Part shown: positions 1-12,228 of the stretch, piece by piece
How positions within the stretch are numbered: position 1 is the first letter of the stretch
Layout of the letters: every line of letters starts with the position of its first letter
Assembly (NCBI GenBank): GCA_025677815.1
Contig: JAIXMP010000018.1
Span: 620,001-684,000 of the forward strand
Origin: Phascolomyces articulosus
Taxonomy: Eukaryota; Mucoromycota; Mucoromycetes; Mucorales; Lichtheimiaceae
Direction: 5' to 3'
Length of the DNA: 64,000 nt
Program-made: the position numbers and the translations under genes
Notes under the pieces: generated by a model
What the model was told of the DNA's origin: nothing
Database searches by the model: none
The model's input: the letters and a program-made list of their open reading frames with translations, nothing else

Positions 1-746
1 GATTTTATTGTTTACATTAAGCAATACTTCATTTTGTTATTTTTAAAAACACATGAGTAAGATTTTCCCTATATTTTAATAGTTTTATCGTAAATGTCAA
101 TCGACAAAGGGCTACAGCAAAAATGCGCGCTTTGCCTTCTTAATTGCCATAGAACTTTTAGGATTATTGTCACAACGAAAACAGCAGCAGATGTTAGCAC
201 CATATACATACAACTTGAGCTGGATAGATTCCTAAGAAAGATTTATATTTATATATTACAGTTATATGGTTTAATTTTCTTTATGTATATCACAATAATA
301 TCAATAATCATGTAAACTATTTATCATAAATCAAGCATATTTTTTTTTTTCAACTGATTTATTTTAATGAATAATATGTTATTTATTTATAATACTATCT
401 CTACCTGTTTTTTTTCTATAAAAGAAGTCTCGTTTATCTTTAGGTATACTTGTCAGCTTTTATAAGGTTAATTAATAAAAATAATAATAATAAATCATTG
501 AAACCAAACATGGCACTAATTATATTCAGTTGAAATGGAATAAAAAATGATGTATGCAAAAAAAGAACAGTAAAATATAGACGAGGTTTGTATGACAAAA
601 TGAAACACAAACAAGGAGTAATATGCATTATAATACTATATAAAAAAATATATGGCAATAATAATAATAATAATAATAAGTAGTAGTATAGGTAGAGGTG
701 TATAATTAATAATGATATGTAATAAGATGATCTGTTTCATTTATTT
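1..746. other. intergenic region, no supported gene
   Basis: AT-rich sequence with homopolymer and (AAT)n tracts. A 73-codon frame at 94-315 and a 72-codon reverse frame at 440-658 have no recognisable domain and AT-driven composition, so I do not call them. The right part is the 3' flank of the reverse-strand F-box gene. Confidence 0.6.
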
Positions 747-2588
747 TTAGTACGCTAAATTCAAATCGTTTCCAAAATCCAAGATCATGATGCGTTTATC
801 TTGACCAGCACTGTAATTATCATAAGGAAAGTTTAGAAATAGTTTATATGTGGTAAAGCTTATTAATAATTCTTATTTATGCTAGTTACCTGATAATCCT
901 TGTTCTACTCAATAATACATTGAAGACCCAACTATCATGACCACCTTGAAAACTTAATAGACATTGACCTGATACCGAATCCCACAGTTTAATTGTTCGA
1001 TCATAACTACCAGTCACTGCTCTATCCTGAAATACGGAAAAGAGAACTATGCATTAATTTTTTCTTTCGTTCTTTCGAATAAAAATAAAACAGAAAGACG
1101 CAGCTTTACCCCATAACAATCAACTGTTCGAACCAACTGATCGTGTCCTTCTAATATTGCTGAACATTGTCCTGTCTGCGCATTCCATACACGTAATACA
1201 GCATCTTGCCCGCCACTATATATACGCATACCATCGAAACGTGCACATGCCAATCCCCGTGTATGACCATCAAATGTTCTCAAACATTCCCCTGTCTCTG
1301 CATTCCACAATTTAACTTTACTATCCCCGGATGCTGAAACCACATGGTGCCCATGAGCTTGTAAAGCATTGACTGGTCCAGCATGTCCTTCCAAACGTCG
1401 TAATTCTTTTGCTGAATAACGATCCCATACTCGAACAGTGGCATCACGAGAGGCTGTAACAATGTATTTGTTTTCGACAATACATACATCCAATACACCA
1501 CTGGTATGACCCCGAAGTCGACTCAAGGGTTGTAATTTATTACCCTTGGTGTTACCACCACTTAGTTTCCACAAGACACATGTACCATCGGATGAACCAG
1601 ATACCATCCACTCATCATCCGATGCAATTTTCAGGCACAGCACACTACCCTCGTGATGGGTTTCGCTTGCTACACACATATAATTATCAAGATCCCATAG
1701 CTTCACTGAATGATCCCGACTTCCACTGACAATATATTGTTTTCTGTATCGTACAATGCAATAGACACTATCTGTATGACCCGTCAGATATCTTACATTG
1801 GCTTGACCTCGCTGCCATCGTCGTTCAAGAATATAATGGTTACGATATAAACTGTACCATGACGGAGAGGATAATAAGGATGGTACTTTTTGCTGTACTA
1901 GTTGTTGTCGGTGGTTGATCATTGTTGAAGTGAACAAATAGTTATTGAAATGTTTAACGAACAAAGTCCGCCATACCCCGTGGTCATCATTGCATATCAT
2001 GTGGAGCCGCTGACATGTCTGCGCAAGTTTACCAATACTTATGGCATCGAGATGGAAAAATAGTTTTTGGATCAATTCAGGAGGAAGTCTTTGGAAATGA
2101 TCAGATAATATAATGATTGTATTTGATGAATTGGTTGTCGTTAATGTGCATGTGGATGCTGCATTACTGTTATTATCGTTGTTACTACTGTTACTGCTGT
2201 TATTGGATCGCTGTTGATTTCGTTTATTATTGTATAAGACCGTGGATGCTCCGGAAAATTTCAAAAAGCTGCTTAATCTCGGTTTTTTACAAGTGGAGGT
2301 GGTGGAAGAAGATGAACTGCGGGGTTCTATTGGATTAAGACATTTGATAGATGCTTTAGTACCGTCTTTATGAGGGATAATAGCAATATGAACGGTGGTC
2401 TTGTCGGAAGATATTGGGTAATAATTGTTTTTGGCTTTATTCGACGACGATGATGACAATAAAAATGAAAATAACTTAGTGGATGAGGCATATAGTAATG
2501 TCATAAGGTTCCAAATAAGAAAATAAATAAAGATATAGAATAGAACAGAGGGAAAGAATGAATGAATGAAAAAAATTGCCAAGGACAA
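747..2588 (-). CDS. F-box/WD40-repeat protein (Cdc4/Fbw7-like)
   Basis: Probable substrate receptor of an SCF ubiquitin ligase: the F-box would bind Skp1 and the WD40 propeller would bind (often phosphorylated) targets. Three exons, 2588-1110, 1026-890 and 810-747, join in frame to 559 aa. The F-box lies near residues 165-212 (LPPELIQKLFFHL...). From about residue 262 there are seven to eight WD repeats with GH and WD signatures (YLTGHTDSVYC, VSGSRDHSVKLWD, VTASRDATVRVWD, VSASGDSKVKLWN). The chain ends AGQDKRIMILDFGNDLNLAY. Residues 90-160 are low-complexity Ser/Asn. The ATG at 2588 gives a hydrophobic N-terminus (residues 3-28) that is unusual for this class; Met29 (codon at 2504-2502) is an equally good start and removes it. 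The substrate is unknown, and other F-box/WD40 proteins (Met30-, Pof1-like) cannot be excluded. Confidence 0.9.
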
Positions 2589-4628
2589 TAAGTAAAAGAA
2601 AGAAAGAGAAAGAGAGAAAAGTGTTAAAAAAATAGGGAACCACGGGAAAAGATGAAAAAGTAAATGATAAACACAGTAAAGATGGGTAATAATAAAACTT
2701 TCCGCTTGCTATATCATATTATATGATATATACCTACTTGATTTATTCAGCTTCTTGTTTATCAATATCGGCAGGATGTAAAATGAGTATCACTACTATA
2801 ATGCAACTAAGTAACGTTTTTTTTTTGTTTGTGAGATATAGAATGATTGATCAAATTTTCCGATATATAAAGAATTAGTATATCATCATTAATATATGCG
2901 TTTATTATTTGTTGTATATCCTTTAAAATAGTCATTTTGTCAGTAAAATGCAATTGACTAACTAATAGTAAGTAAAATATAAGTACTGAAAAGATAAATG
3001 ATGAAATTAATACTACTACTGCGGTACGCATTTCAAGGCACTCCTATTTGTTTCAAAAAATTGTGTCACATCAAACGCGCTGGTTAAGAGTGGAGAGTTA
3101 AAGTGACTTGTATCCTGCTGGGAAATAAAATTTTTTTACGCGTATAAAAAAGCGATTCATTTTCCTAAAGTGAAAAAAAAGTTTTTCTTTTTTCTTCTAA
3201 CTTTTCATCATTCAATAAGGTATGTTTATAATTTCTTTTTATTTTGGTGCAAGGATGATACATATCAAAGGATGAGACTTAGCTGGCACCAGTCGGAATG
3301 ACAGTGACGATAGCATTTATGCGGACACCATTATACGCTCGGTTGTCCCTGATATATGTATTCATCTTGTGATTTTGTTGGAGAGATGAAAGTGATTTCT
3401 CTTGCATGGGGTTAAATAAAAAAAAGAATATGAATCTGATGATATATCATACTTTCCTTTTTTAATGTTTAGATCATACGATCCTATTTTTGGCTGAAAA
3501 GAAAATCGAAAACTTAGATAGTTTATAAATTTTTAAATAAAGCTGGGAATTGTTCAATTTAAATCATATTCTTCATAAAAACTTGGGTTGGGACACTGGT
3601 TGGTTGATTTTCATGGCTTAGGTTATATATTGGATGTGTCAGAAAAACATTTTTTGCATATAGACTATAATTTAGGTTTCTTAGCGAACCTCTTTTTTCT
3701 TATTCTCATGATAGCTTAACTTTTATTCTAGTTATTCCAAATCTTGCGAATTATTGTTCATATCAGTTGAATAAAAAAAAAGTTCAATGATGATACAGTT
3801 TAAAAGAATCGGAAACTTTTGCGAAAGAGATTTTTTTTCGATTACGCGACAAACACGAAAAGACACGCATAATGTTATTCATTATTATTTTTTTTCCCGG
3901 TGAATTTTTCTCTGGAGCATTTACACATGCTCTTGTTATTGGTCATCTACCGTCCTTACCTTTGCGTTTGATTTTGTATACAACAATTTGTACATAAAAT
4001 GAATAAAAGGGAAAAATATTAATGATCTATAGAGTAAGATAACATGTGTCTTTTTGAAAAATATTCAAGGAATATATACAGCACTTTCAGGAGTATAGGA
4101 AGAAGTAGCTCTGCAAACTGTCGAATATGGGACGTGTGACAAAAGAGATTCTTTTCACTACTCATTTCAATTCATTCTTTATTGTGGTTTTCTAAAACAG
4201 TTAAGAATGTTTGTTAGACAGAGATTTAACTGATAACAGGCTATTTACTCATATATACGGCTGATTTACTGCCAATATAAATACTAAATATATCGAAAGT
4301 CGATCGTAAATAAAGTTACTTCTTAGCTAAACTAGTCACCACAACATGGATTAGTAGACGTCTATGAATCTGTTACTTTTCCCTTGGTAGGTTAACAATC
4401 CGGGCTTCTTGCTTTCATGGCTGTAAATGATGGACGGTCACTGTATACAGTTGTTTTGTATTGCGTAGTATCGTTATGCACATTTTGTTGCCATAAAATA
4501 AAAATCGAGAAGAAAGAAATTGTATTCACTTCAAGTATAAATATATATAAGATGCATTTATTTTCATCCATCATTTTCTTTTCCAACACATAATAGTGTC
4601 AATACAGATACTCAACTTCGTAGCACTA
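2589..4628. other. intergenic, 5' flank of the F-box gene
   Basis: No gene recognised. A perfect 21-bp palindrome lies at 2710-2730, about 120 bp upstream of the F-box ATG. The rest is AT-rich with scattered stop codons in all frames. Confidence 0.55.
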
Positions 4629-5182
4629 GTACTGTGGGAAATTAGGCTTATTAAATATGTCTGAAACTTCTTGAAACTTATTAAAACTTATTCTGTGCTA
4701 AGTGCTTTAAAAGAATAAGTTTATTAATCTTAAATAAGTTTTCGTAAGTTATCACAAGTATTAATGTGTTTTATTCATGATATATGTGAGCTGAATCACT
4801 TAAAACCAGTATATTGTATGACATACTATACTACATCTCACCTGTACCGTTATTACTATATTAGGAATACCACTTCATTATACATTACTATGTGAATTAC
4901 ATTCTATTCTGACCTTTTTTTTTATCAATTCTTATACAAAGAACAAAGAAATGTAGTAAGAGAAGTATGTGGGGAGTTTTGATCATGTGACCACAATCAC
5001 GTCCAAGAAGTATATCATTAGTTTTCCCCAAATATTAAATAGTTTAAATAAGTATTGCTTCTAATGCTTTTTTTTATATAAAACTTATAGAATAAGCTTT
5101 AATAAGTTATAATAAATTCATTAACGAAATTTTATAATCAGACACATTTCAATAAGTTTCAACAAGTGTCTTTCCCATAGTG
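4629..5182. mobile_element. MITE-like element with terminal inverted repeats
   Basis: The left end (ACTGTGGGAAA at 4631) and the reverse complement of the right end (ACTATGGGAAA, ending at 5181) are inverted repeats. Similarity continues inward for about 100 bp, with shared runs such as TTGAAACTTATT and ACTTATTAAA(A/G)CTTATTCT. TA dinucleotides at 4627-4628 and 5183-5184 could be the target duplication. The 554-bp interior has no long reading frame. This fits a non-autonomous TA-target DNA transposon (Tc1/mariner/pogo type) mobilised in trans. The TIRs are imperfect, so the copy is not recent. Confidence 0.7.
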
Positions 5183-5986
5183 TAGCAATTCAACTGGATA
5201 TTTTTGCTGCGGAAAGCGGTGGATAGTGATGCACTTCTGGAAACGTCGCATTAACTAGGAATGTATAACTTGAAAAATGACATCTCCTGGGGTGTTTCTC
5301 ATAAATTGCTGGCGTTATATATTTATTATCTAGATTACTGATCAGTAAAAAGGATGAGTATCTTTATTTGTATATAACTGTTATCATAGACAAGTAAAAA
5401 TAAATGTACGTAATAACAAGCATGTTCGGAGCACATAAACATGTGAACACGAACGCTCACATTCCTTTTTTTTTTTCCAAACGATGAAACAAAACAAATA
5501 CGCTTTTATACAATAATAAACAAACAAATGGTTCGATCTTTTGGTTCATTGCTTTTCTGATACCACCAGATCAATGTTGTATAAATAAGCATCTCCTTGG
5601 TTGTAAAATGATATTAAAGCTATAGTGACTTTTCCTTAAGTAAATATAAATATAGATTTTAACAGTTCCAATATATCGTATAACAGGTGTTAGGTATAAA
5701 ATGTTAGATAATCTCATTTTCATTGGTATTAAAAAATCACACATTTAGTTCTCTTACATGCTGCATAAAAAAGTTGGATAGATATTTACTAAACCAAATT
5801 TGTAGCACAGAGGCGATCTATTCCTCAATGGTTTCAAAACACTTCTCTCTTAATATTATTGCACTAAATATATACCTCAATCATTCCAAAACATTTACCT
5901 CTTATCGTTTTCTCTCTTAATATTTTTTTTCTTACCCACGCATTTATTTTTCTTGTCAACTATATCGTAAACGCTCTGTACACAAG
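5183..5986. other. intergenic, promoter side of the MFS gene
   Basis: AT-rich, with no protein family recognisable. A 65-codon frame at 5723-5920 has no support. The last 60 bases before the next start codon are pyrimidine-rich, as is usual for promoters in this window. Confidence 0.5.
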
Positions 5987-8138
5987 TTGAGAAAACAAAT
6001 GATTCAAAAATCTTATATGGCTGTTGTTAACAGCAGTAATCGTCAGCATATCCAGAAACAAAATAGAACAGCGGTCTCCATGGACGGCAGCACCAAAAAT
6101 GACTTTTCGTCTGCTAAAAAATATGATAGCAGTACAACATTGGTAGCGTCTCCGTCGGAAGAAGAGCGATATAAATCTCTTGTGAGTTTTCCTCCTACCG
6201 ATGGAAGTTATGCTTGGATGGTTGCTACAGGAATCATATTGGGAACACTTCTTACTGGTCTTTCAAACTGTTGGTAATTTGATCATAATAATTATAACTT
6301 TGAGTTGTTTATAATTGGTTCTCGAACATATTGTACATCTGTAAAATAGCATAAAACTCATATAAACTGAATAACTATATACTTTTTTTAGGGGTAACTT
6401 TTTTTTTAGAACGTAAATGTAACATGATGTTTTTTATATTGATAATACCATCCGTGTAAAAATTACAGGAATAATGCAAGATTATTACCTCCGTAACAAA
6501 GTATTCGATAGTCCACATGTCATTTCCCAGCTAACGATGGTCGGTAATCTGCTGCAAATGTTTATTTACTCGTTTGTGTTCTTTGGTAATATTCTTTGTC
6601 CATTTGTAGGAGTTAAATGGCTCCTCATCATCGGAACAAGCATGATGTCAATAGGTCTAGTTTTATCTGGGATGGCTACATCTGTAAGTTTATTCACTAT
6701 TTCATGAACTTATAAGCAATACACTGTGTATATAATTTCATTATAATTTGATAATAAGATTAAAAACATGGAATGTTCATTAATATTTTATATAATATTT
6801 AGATATGGCACCTTTATTTATCTTTAGGAGTCTGCACTGGTATTGGAATTTCTATTCACTTTGCGGTAATATATCATATACATTTTTCATAATTTCCATC
6901 ATTTTTCATTTACCATAATAATATGTTAATTATATAGGTTGCTTTACGCGTAATGGCCCAATGGTTTGTAAAAAGACGGAATACAGCATGTGGTATTCAA
7001 GCTGCTACAGTTCCTTTTACGAGTCTTATATTACCATTTATGATGACACCAATCAATAACAATTTAGGACCTGCTTGGTAATAAACTTATATCTTGTATA
7101 TATAATAGTATATATCCTGGTTTAGCTAATTAATTGATTGCAATTATAAAATAATAGGACATATATAATTCTTGGAATTATCTTTTTTGCGATACATTGC
7201 AGTGCTATACTCATGGTAAAAGAACGGCTTACGGAACAAGAAAGAGACGCAGAAAAGAAAAATGTACTGGATTTTAGTGTTTTGAAAAATACAGACTTAG
7301 TCATTTGGCTCATGGTGGGCCCGATTCAATTATTTGCTCAATATCTTGTATATACATTCTTACCATGTAAGTTGATTATTATCATCGTAAAAAAAAGGAA
7401 CATATACAAGCAGTAAGTTAATATGAAATCGCTAACATAAATCTATTAAAAAATTTATCAGCGTATGCTACTTACCTCGGCTTATCTGATTGGCAAGGAG
7501 CCACCATTGTTACTATTGTGTCATTGATGAATTGTGTTGGACGGACTGGAGGGGGGTAAGTAAAAAAAAAAGATGGATTAAGCTATACATTATGATAATC
7601 GTGGTAAAAAAAATAACAACTCTGTGTGATTTTGATTCAAATAATATTAGAGTTGTAGCGGATAAGATTGGTCCATTGAATACATTTATTATTGCCATGA
7701 TCATTGCTATGATTACAGTTTGGGTTAATTGGGTTTTAGCAAAAAGTTTTATTGCATTGATCGCCTTTGCAGTAATATTTGGAGTTGTTTATGGATGCTA
7801 TGGACCCACAGGTAAGATAGTCACCATATTACAAACTATATATTATATATATTCTTTATTGCTCTTTTATTCAACAGCTCATTTTATTTTATGTAGCAAC
7901 TGGTGTGGTACTTTCTATTATCGATATGAAGCAATATTACTCAGCAACAAGCTTTCGAATGTTAGTCTTTTGCACGTGTATCTTTGGCCCTATGATTGCT
8001 ACCCATGTTGAATCCATGAATCATGGTGAACCATTCTTCTATTGCAAAATTGTCACTGGTATTGGATATGCATTATGTGCACTATTATCCATTGTGCTCA
8101 AGTTTCGTAAAAACAGAAATTTATTTGTTAAGATATGA
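5987..8138 (+). CDS. monocarboxylate-transporter-like MFS permease
   Basis: Membrane transporter of the MFS monocarboxylate family (SLC16/MCH-like). The exons I place are 5987-6273, 6392-6393, 6469-6683, 6803-6865, 6938-7077, 7158-7366, 7462-7555, 7651-7811 and 7897-8138, giving 470 aa. A soluble N-terminus of about 70 residues is followed by DGSYAWMVATGIILGTLL, the family's usual first helix, then QDYYLRNKVF, GVKWLLIIGTSMMSIGLVLSG, the helix 4-5 region (VALRVMAQWFVKRRNTACG) and further hydrophobic segments, about 12 in all. The second exon is only 2 nt (GG): without it the 5987-6273 exon cannot join the next one in frame. Substrate unknown; fungal members include riboflavin and carboxylate carriers as well as transporters with no known substrate. 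A sequencing indel in place of the microexon remains possible. Confidence 0.85.
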
Positions 8139-8575
8139 TGATTCTCTAATCATTCACGTAAAAATAATTTCCAGGTTATGCTACACCAAAAAAATAAAAA
8201 TAAAGTGATTGGCAATGCAAATAGAGAATGTCGCTCGTAATTACATGGGCTTGCAATGGAAATGACATTCTCTGCATAAGTTAAATTGGACTCAATAGAA
8301 AATCATTCTCATGATCATCCTCATTAGTCATTTCTAAGCGAAAGAAAACGAGTACCAAGGGTTATATTTTATCATAAGAACTGTCATCCAAAAAAGGAAA
8401 GTTTCGCCCCAATTCATGCACGTTCCGTCATCATTGTGTTAGAATCAACAAGGCAAAACGTGAAAACCCCTCCACATATTAAGACTGAATAAGCGATTCC
8501 TCTATTATAATATCTTTTTTTTATCTTTTTTTTTCCCAACGCATTATTGAAGCCAGAAGAGGTATCTATACACTC
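8139..8575. other. intergenic, promoter of G6PD copy 1
   Basis: 3' end of the transporter and 5' region of the G6PD gene. It contains a T-rich tract just before the start codon. No small gene seen. Confidence 0.5.
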
Positions 8576-10452
8576 ATGTCCACTGATCAACAAGAATTAC
8601 AAGCGCAAGTCGCTGAACAAATGCACGGTGCTGCCACCATTATAGGTAGTATATTCTTTTCCAGCATAATAAGAAAAAAATATAGTTGCATAGGTGACTA
8701 ATACACAGTGGGTTTACATATACACAGTTTTGGGAGCTTCTGGTGATTTAGCTGGTAAAAAAACCTATCCAGCCTTATTCAACTTGTATCGTACCGGTTT
8801 TCTTCCAAAAGACACCCACATTATCGGTTACGCTCGATCCAATTTATCCCGAGATGATTACGTGAAACGTATCACTGCCCATTTAAAAATCCAATCTGAC
8901 TCTGATAAACAATACTTGAAAGAATTCTTAAACATGACCGATTATACGGAGGGACAATATGATCAAGACGAATCTTGGAAAAAATTATGCAAGGATGTCT
9001 CTGCATGGGAAGAAAAACGTGGATTACAAAAGGGACAAAAGAATCGATTGTTTTATATGGCTCTGCCTCCTTCTGTATTTTTAACTGTAGCTACAGGATT
9101 ACGTAAGAATGTTTATGGTACAGAAGGCCATAACCGTATTGTGGTTGAAAAACCATTTGGTAAAGATCTGGAAAGTTCGACTCAATTAGCCAAGGATTTG
9201 GGTCAATTGTTCACAGAAGAAGAGGTAAAGTACATAAACAACAAAGGCTTTTTATTATTTATTCCTTTTTATTAGTCGTTGTAGAATGTATGTTCAACGG
9301 GGGTTTCCTTTTTGTTCGCATAGATTTATCGTATTGATCATTATTTGGGCAAAGAAATGGTCAAGAATATTATGACATTACGTTTCGCAAACATGTTCTT
9401 GGGTCCCATGTGGAGCGCAGAAAGCATTGATAACGTTCAAATCACTTTAAAGGAACCATTTGGCACTGAAGGTCGGGGTGGCTATTTTGATGAATTCAAT
9501 ATCATTCGTGATGTGATGCAGAATCGTAAAGCATTCATTTTTTTTTAAAAAAAACAGAGAGTATATAAAATATGATAGGTTGGTTACTAAATACGTTTGA
9601 GTATATTATAGATTTATTACAAGTTTTCTCGCTTGTTGCCATGGAAAAACCAGCTGGTACTGACCCAGAATCCATTCGGGATTCTAAAGTGAAACTTTTA
9701 CGACATGTGAAGCCCATCACACTCAATGACAGTTTACTGGGACAATATATAGCGAGCAATGGTAAACCTGGTTACAAAGACGATGACACAGTCCCCAAAG
9801 ATAGTATTTGCCCTACTTTTGCTACGTTAGTTTTGTGGGTTGAAAATGAACGATGGAAAAAGGTGCCATTTATTTTGAAGGCAGGCAAAGCATTAGATAA
9901 TCAAAAAGTGGAAATTCGTATACAATTTAAAGAAACACCCAAAGGATCATTGTATGAAGGTGCTGTCCGTAATGAATTGGTTTTACGTGTTCAACCTGGC
10001 GAAGCTATTTATTTCAAGTTTAATAATAAGAATCCTGGATTATCAAACAAATCCATTACAACGGATTTGGATCTGACTTATGCGGATCGATACAAGGATA
10101 TGCGAGGTATTTACTAATAACAAAAAAAAAACGATTAGAATGGAATAGTAGTATTATTTACAAAGTAATATGATCAATATTTTTGTATATAGTTCCTGAT
10201 GCATACGAATGTCTTATATTGGATGTTTTAAGAGGTGACCATTCTCATTTTGTACGTGATGATGAATTGGATGCGGCTTGGCGTATTTTTACGCCATTAT
10301 TGCATACAATTGACCGAGATCGTGTTCAACCCAAGCCTTATCCTTATGGTTCTCGTGGTCCCAAGGAATTAGATAAATTTGTTGAAGGGTATGGTGTTGT
10401 TCGTAGAGCTGATGTGCCTTACCAATGGCCAGTACAAAGTGTCGCAAAATAA
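8576..10452 (+). CDS. zwf1: glucose-6-phosphate 1-dehydrogenase, copy 1
   Basis: Oxidises glucose-6-phosphate to 6-phosphogluconolactone with NADP+, the entry step of the cytosolic oxidative pentose phosphate pathway. Five exons (8576-8645, 8728-9224, 9324-9525, 9612-10106, 10193-10452) give 507 aa, normal for the family. The NADP site is [18 protein letters not shown] near residues 24-41; VVEKPFGKD and the active-site RIDHYLGKE follow, with conserved blocks [22 protein letters not shown] and PYGSRGP near the C-terminus. Splice phases at all four introns are clean. A second gene lies at 53045-55173 on the opposite strand with identical lengths for its first three coding exons, so the two are paralogues. 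Nothing suggests inactivation. The symbol follows the family name; which copy is the main enzyme is unknown. Confidence 0.96.
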
Positions 10453-12228
10453 ATAAAAAAGCCTGGTTATCATTATTTTGAATTGTAAATACATATATTT
10501 AAATATGTGGTTTTTCTATTATATGATCACTTTTAACCCTTCAATTACGTACCAGCATCAAGCTTTTTGTTTATAATCATATAGACTACTACTTTATACA
10601 TAACATTAAATCAAACTTCCCACACCAATTTAAATACGTATATAGAAAATGATATATATGTAAATGCAAACATAAACATTTATGTGATCACATGAATAAA
10701 TACTGTATACTATTAATATTATATACTGCATTCATCTACACCATTTTCATCATTCTTCTCTTTTTACCCTGGCTTTTTCCCCTTTCTGTACTCCTGGTAC
10801 TAACCCACGCTCCCTTTTGTATATTGTACCCTCAAAAATCTGCAACTGTAAAATGTGTTAATTAGGAGTATTATGCTTGAGTCAGAGAGAGAGAGAGAGA
10901 GAGAGAAAACAAAGATGGTAAAAATACGATCTGGATAGTTTTTTTTTTTTGCGCCACTTTTTTCTTACGCAACATAAACTCAGAAGCAATTTATTATAAT
11001 AGGTCACGTACATATCAAAAAAAAGTTTGCATTATTGTTATTTTTATTATGAATATGTTTAGTAAGTGTGCCGGTGACCTGCACCCCAAAAAAATACCTC
11101 CTTTCATTTTTTGGTTTGTTTGTTAAGCTTCTGGATGATTTTTTTTTTATGAATATACCAACTACGAATACGCATATTAATAGTTATAATAACAATTGTA
11201 ATTGGATGCTGCTGATGATATTATTATGATTTATAAATAAATGTAATATATATTATATAATAAACAAACTCATTATCGATATATTTGATTATATATATAC
11301 ATACATAGTGAGAAAGAGAAATGGGAAGAGAGAGGAGTCATACCCTTCCAAGTTATTTCTCTATATATCTATTTTATTATATAATAGATGTAATTGATTG
11401 ATCACATAAAAACTTTGAACCATTCTAATAACAAATATATACTACTCGGTTAATATATCATAAAAAAACCCCCTTGTTCTTCTTTTCCTTGTCTTCATCC
11501 CTTCCTCCTCTCCCCCCCAATATTCCTTTATAGCATGTATTACTAACAAATATATATATTTATTAAGATGGTTTATACTACTACATTTTATACATATTAT
11601 CTAACCAGAGTCTTATCGATTTGAGAAAAGAAGAACCCTGAAGTGTCTTGCGTGAGCTTTGTACAACGTGGATGATTATTTTTGATGGGTGAATGACTGG
11701 GATGACGAATAAGTTCTTTTGATTTTAGGTACGTGTAGTGGTTTGGTGTAGTGCGGCAGTCGGACTTGTTCCTAGGCCTTGTTCCTTATTTGTTCAAGAA
11801 GGGAAAAAAAAGGAGAGAGAAAAAAATCTACCAAACTATATACGGCGTTCAATTTGGCGTAGCCAAGAAAAGGTACAAATCTGTAATATATTAGTAAATA
11901 TGTGTGTGTGAGCACTGCTATTGCTTGCTTCATTTCTGTTACTGGTTTGTTGTGTGTCTGTCTGTATATTATGTGATTTGAAATAGTTTTTTTTTCACTC
12001 TTTCTTTATTTCTCTTTGCTTTCTTTTCTCTAACACTCGTCCCTTTTGTTTCTTTGTCTTTCCACGTGACGAATATTAATTGATTCTATCTCTCTCTTTC
12101 TCTTATTCACTCTTTCGTTTCTTCTTCTTGTTCTTCATATAATACTTCTTTCTTCCTACAGATAGTACACTCTTTTATTCTATTCACCTCTTCTCTTGAC
12201 AAGTTTTTCTCTCTATCTCTCTTGCAAA
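10453..12228. other. long intergenic region and leader of the HSF-domain gene
   Basis: 1.8 kb without a recognisable gene. It contains a (GA)n tract at about 10884-10906, poly-T tracts, (AT)-rich stretches, an E-box CACGTG at about 12063 and a strongly CT-rich segment from about 11990 to the start codon. The CT-rich part is probably promoter and 5' UTR of the downstream transcription factor. Confidence 0.5.

Noticed and set aside
3295..3350. GCATTTATGCGGACACC...GGTTGTCCC block resembling a Tc1-type terminus
   Set aside because: Only a short imperfect internal symmetry; no partner end or target duplication could be found nearby.
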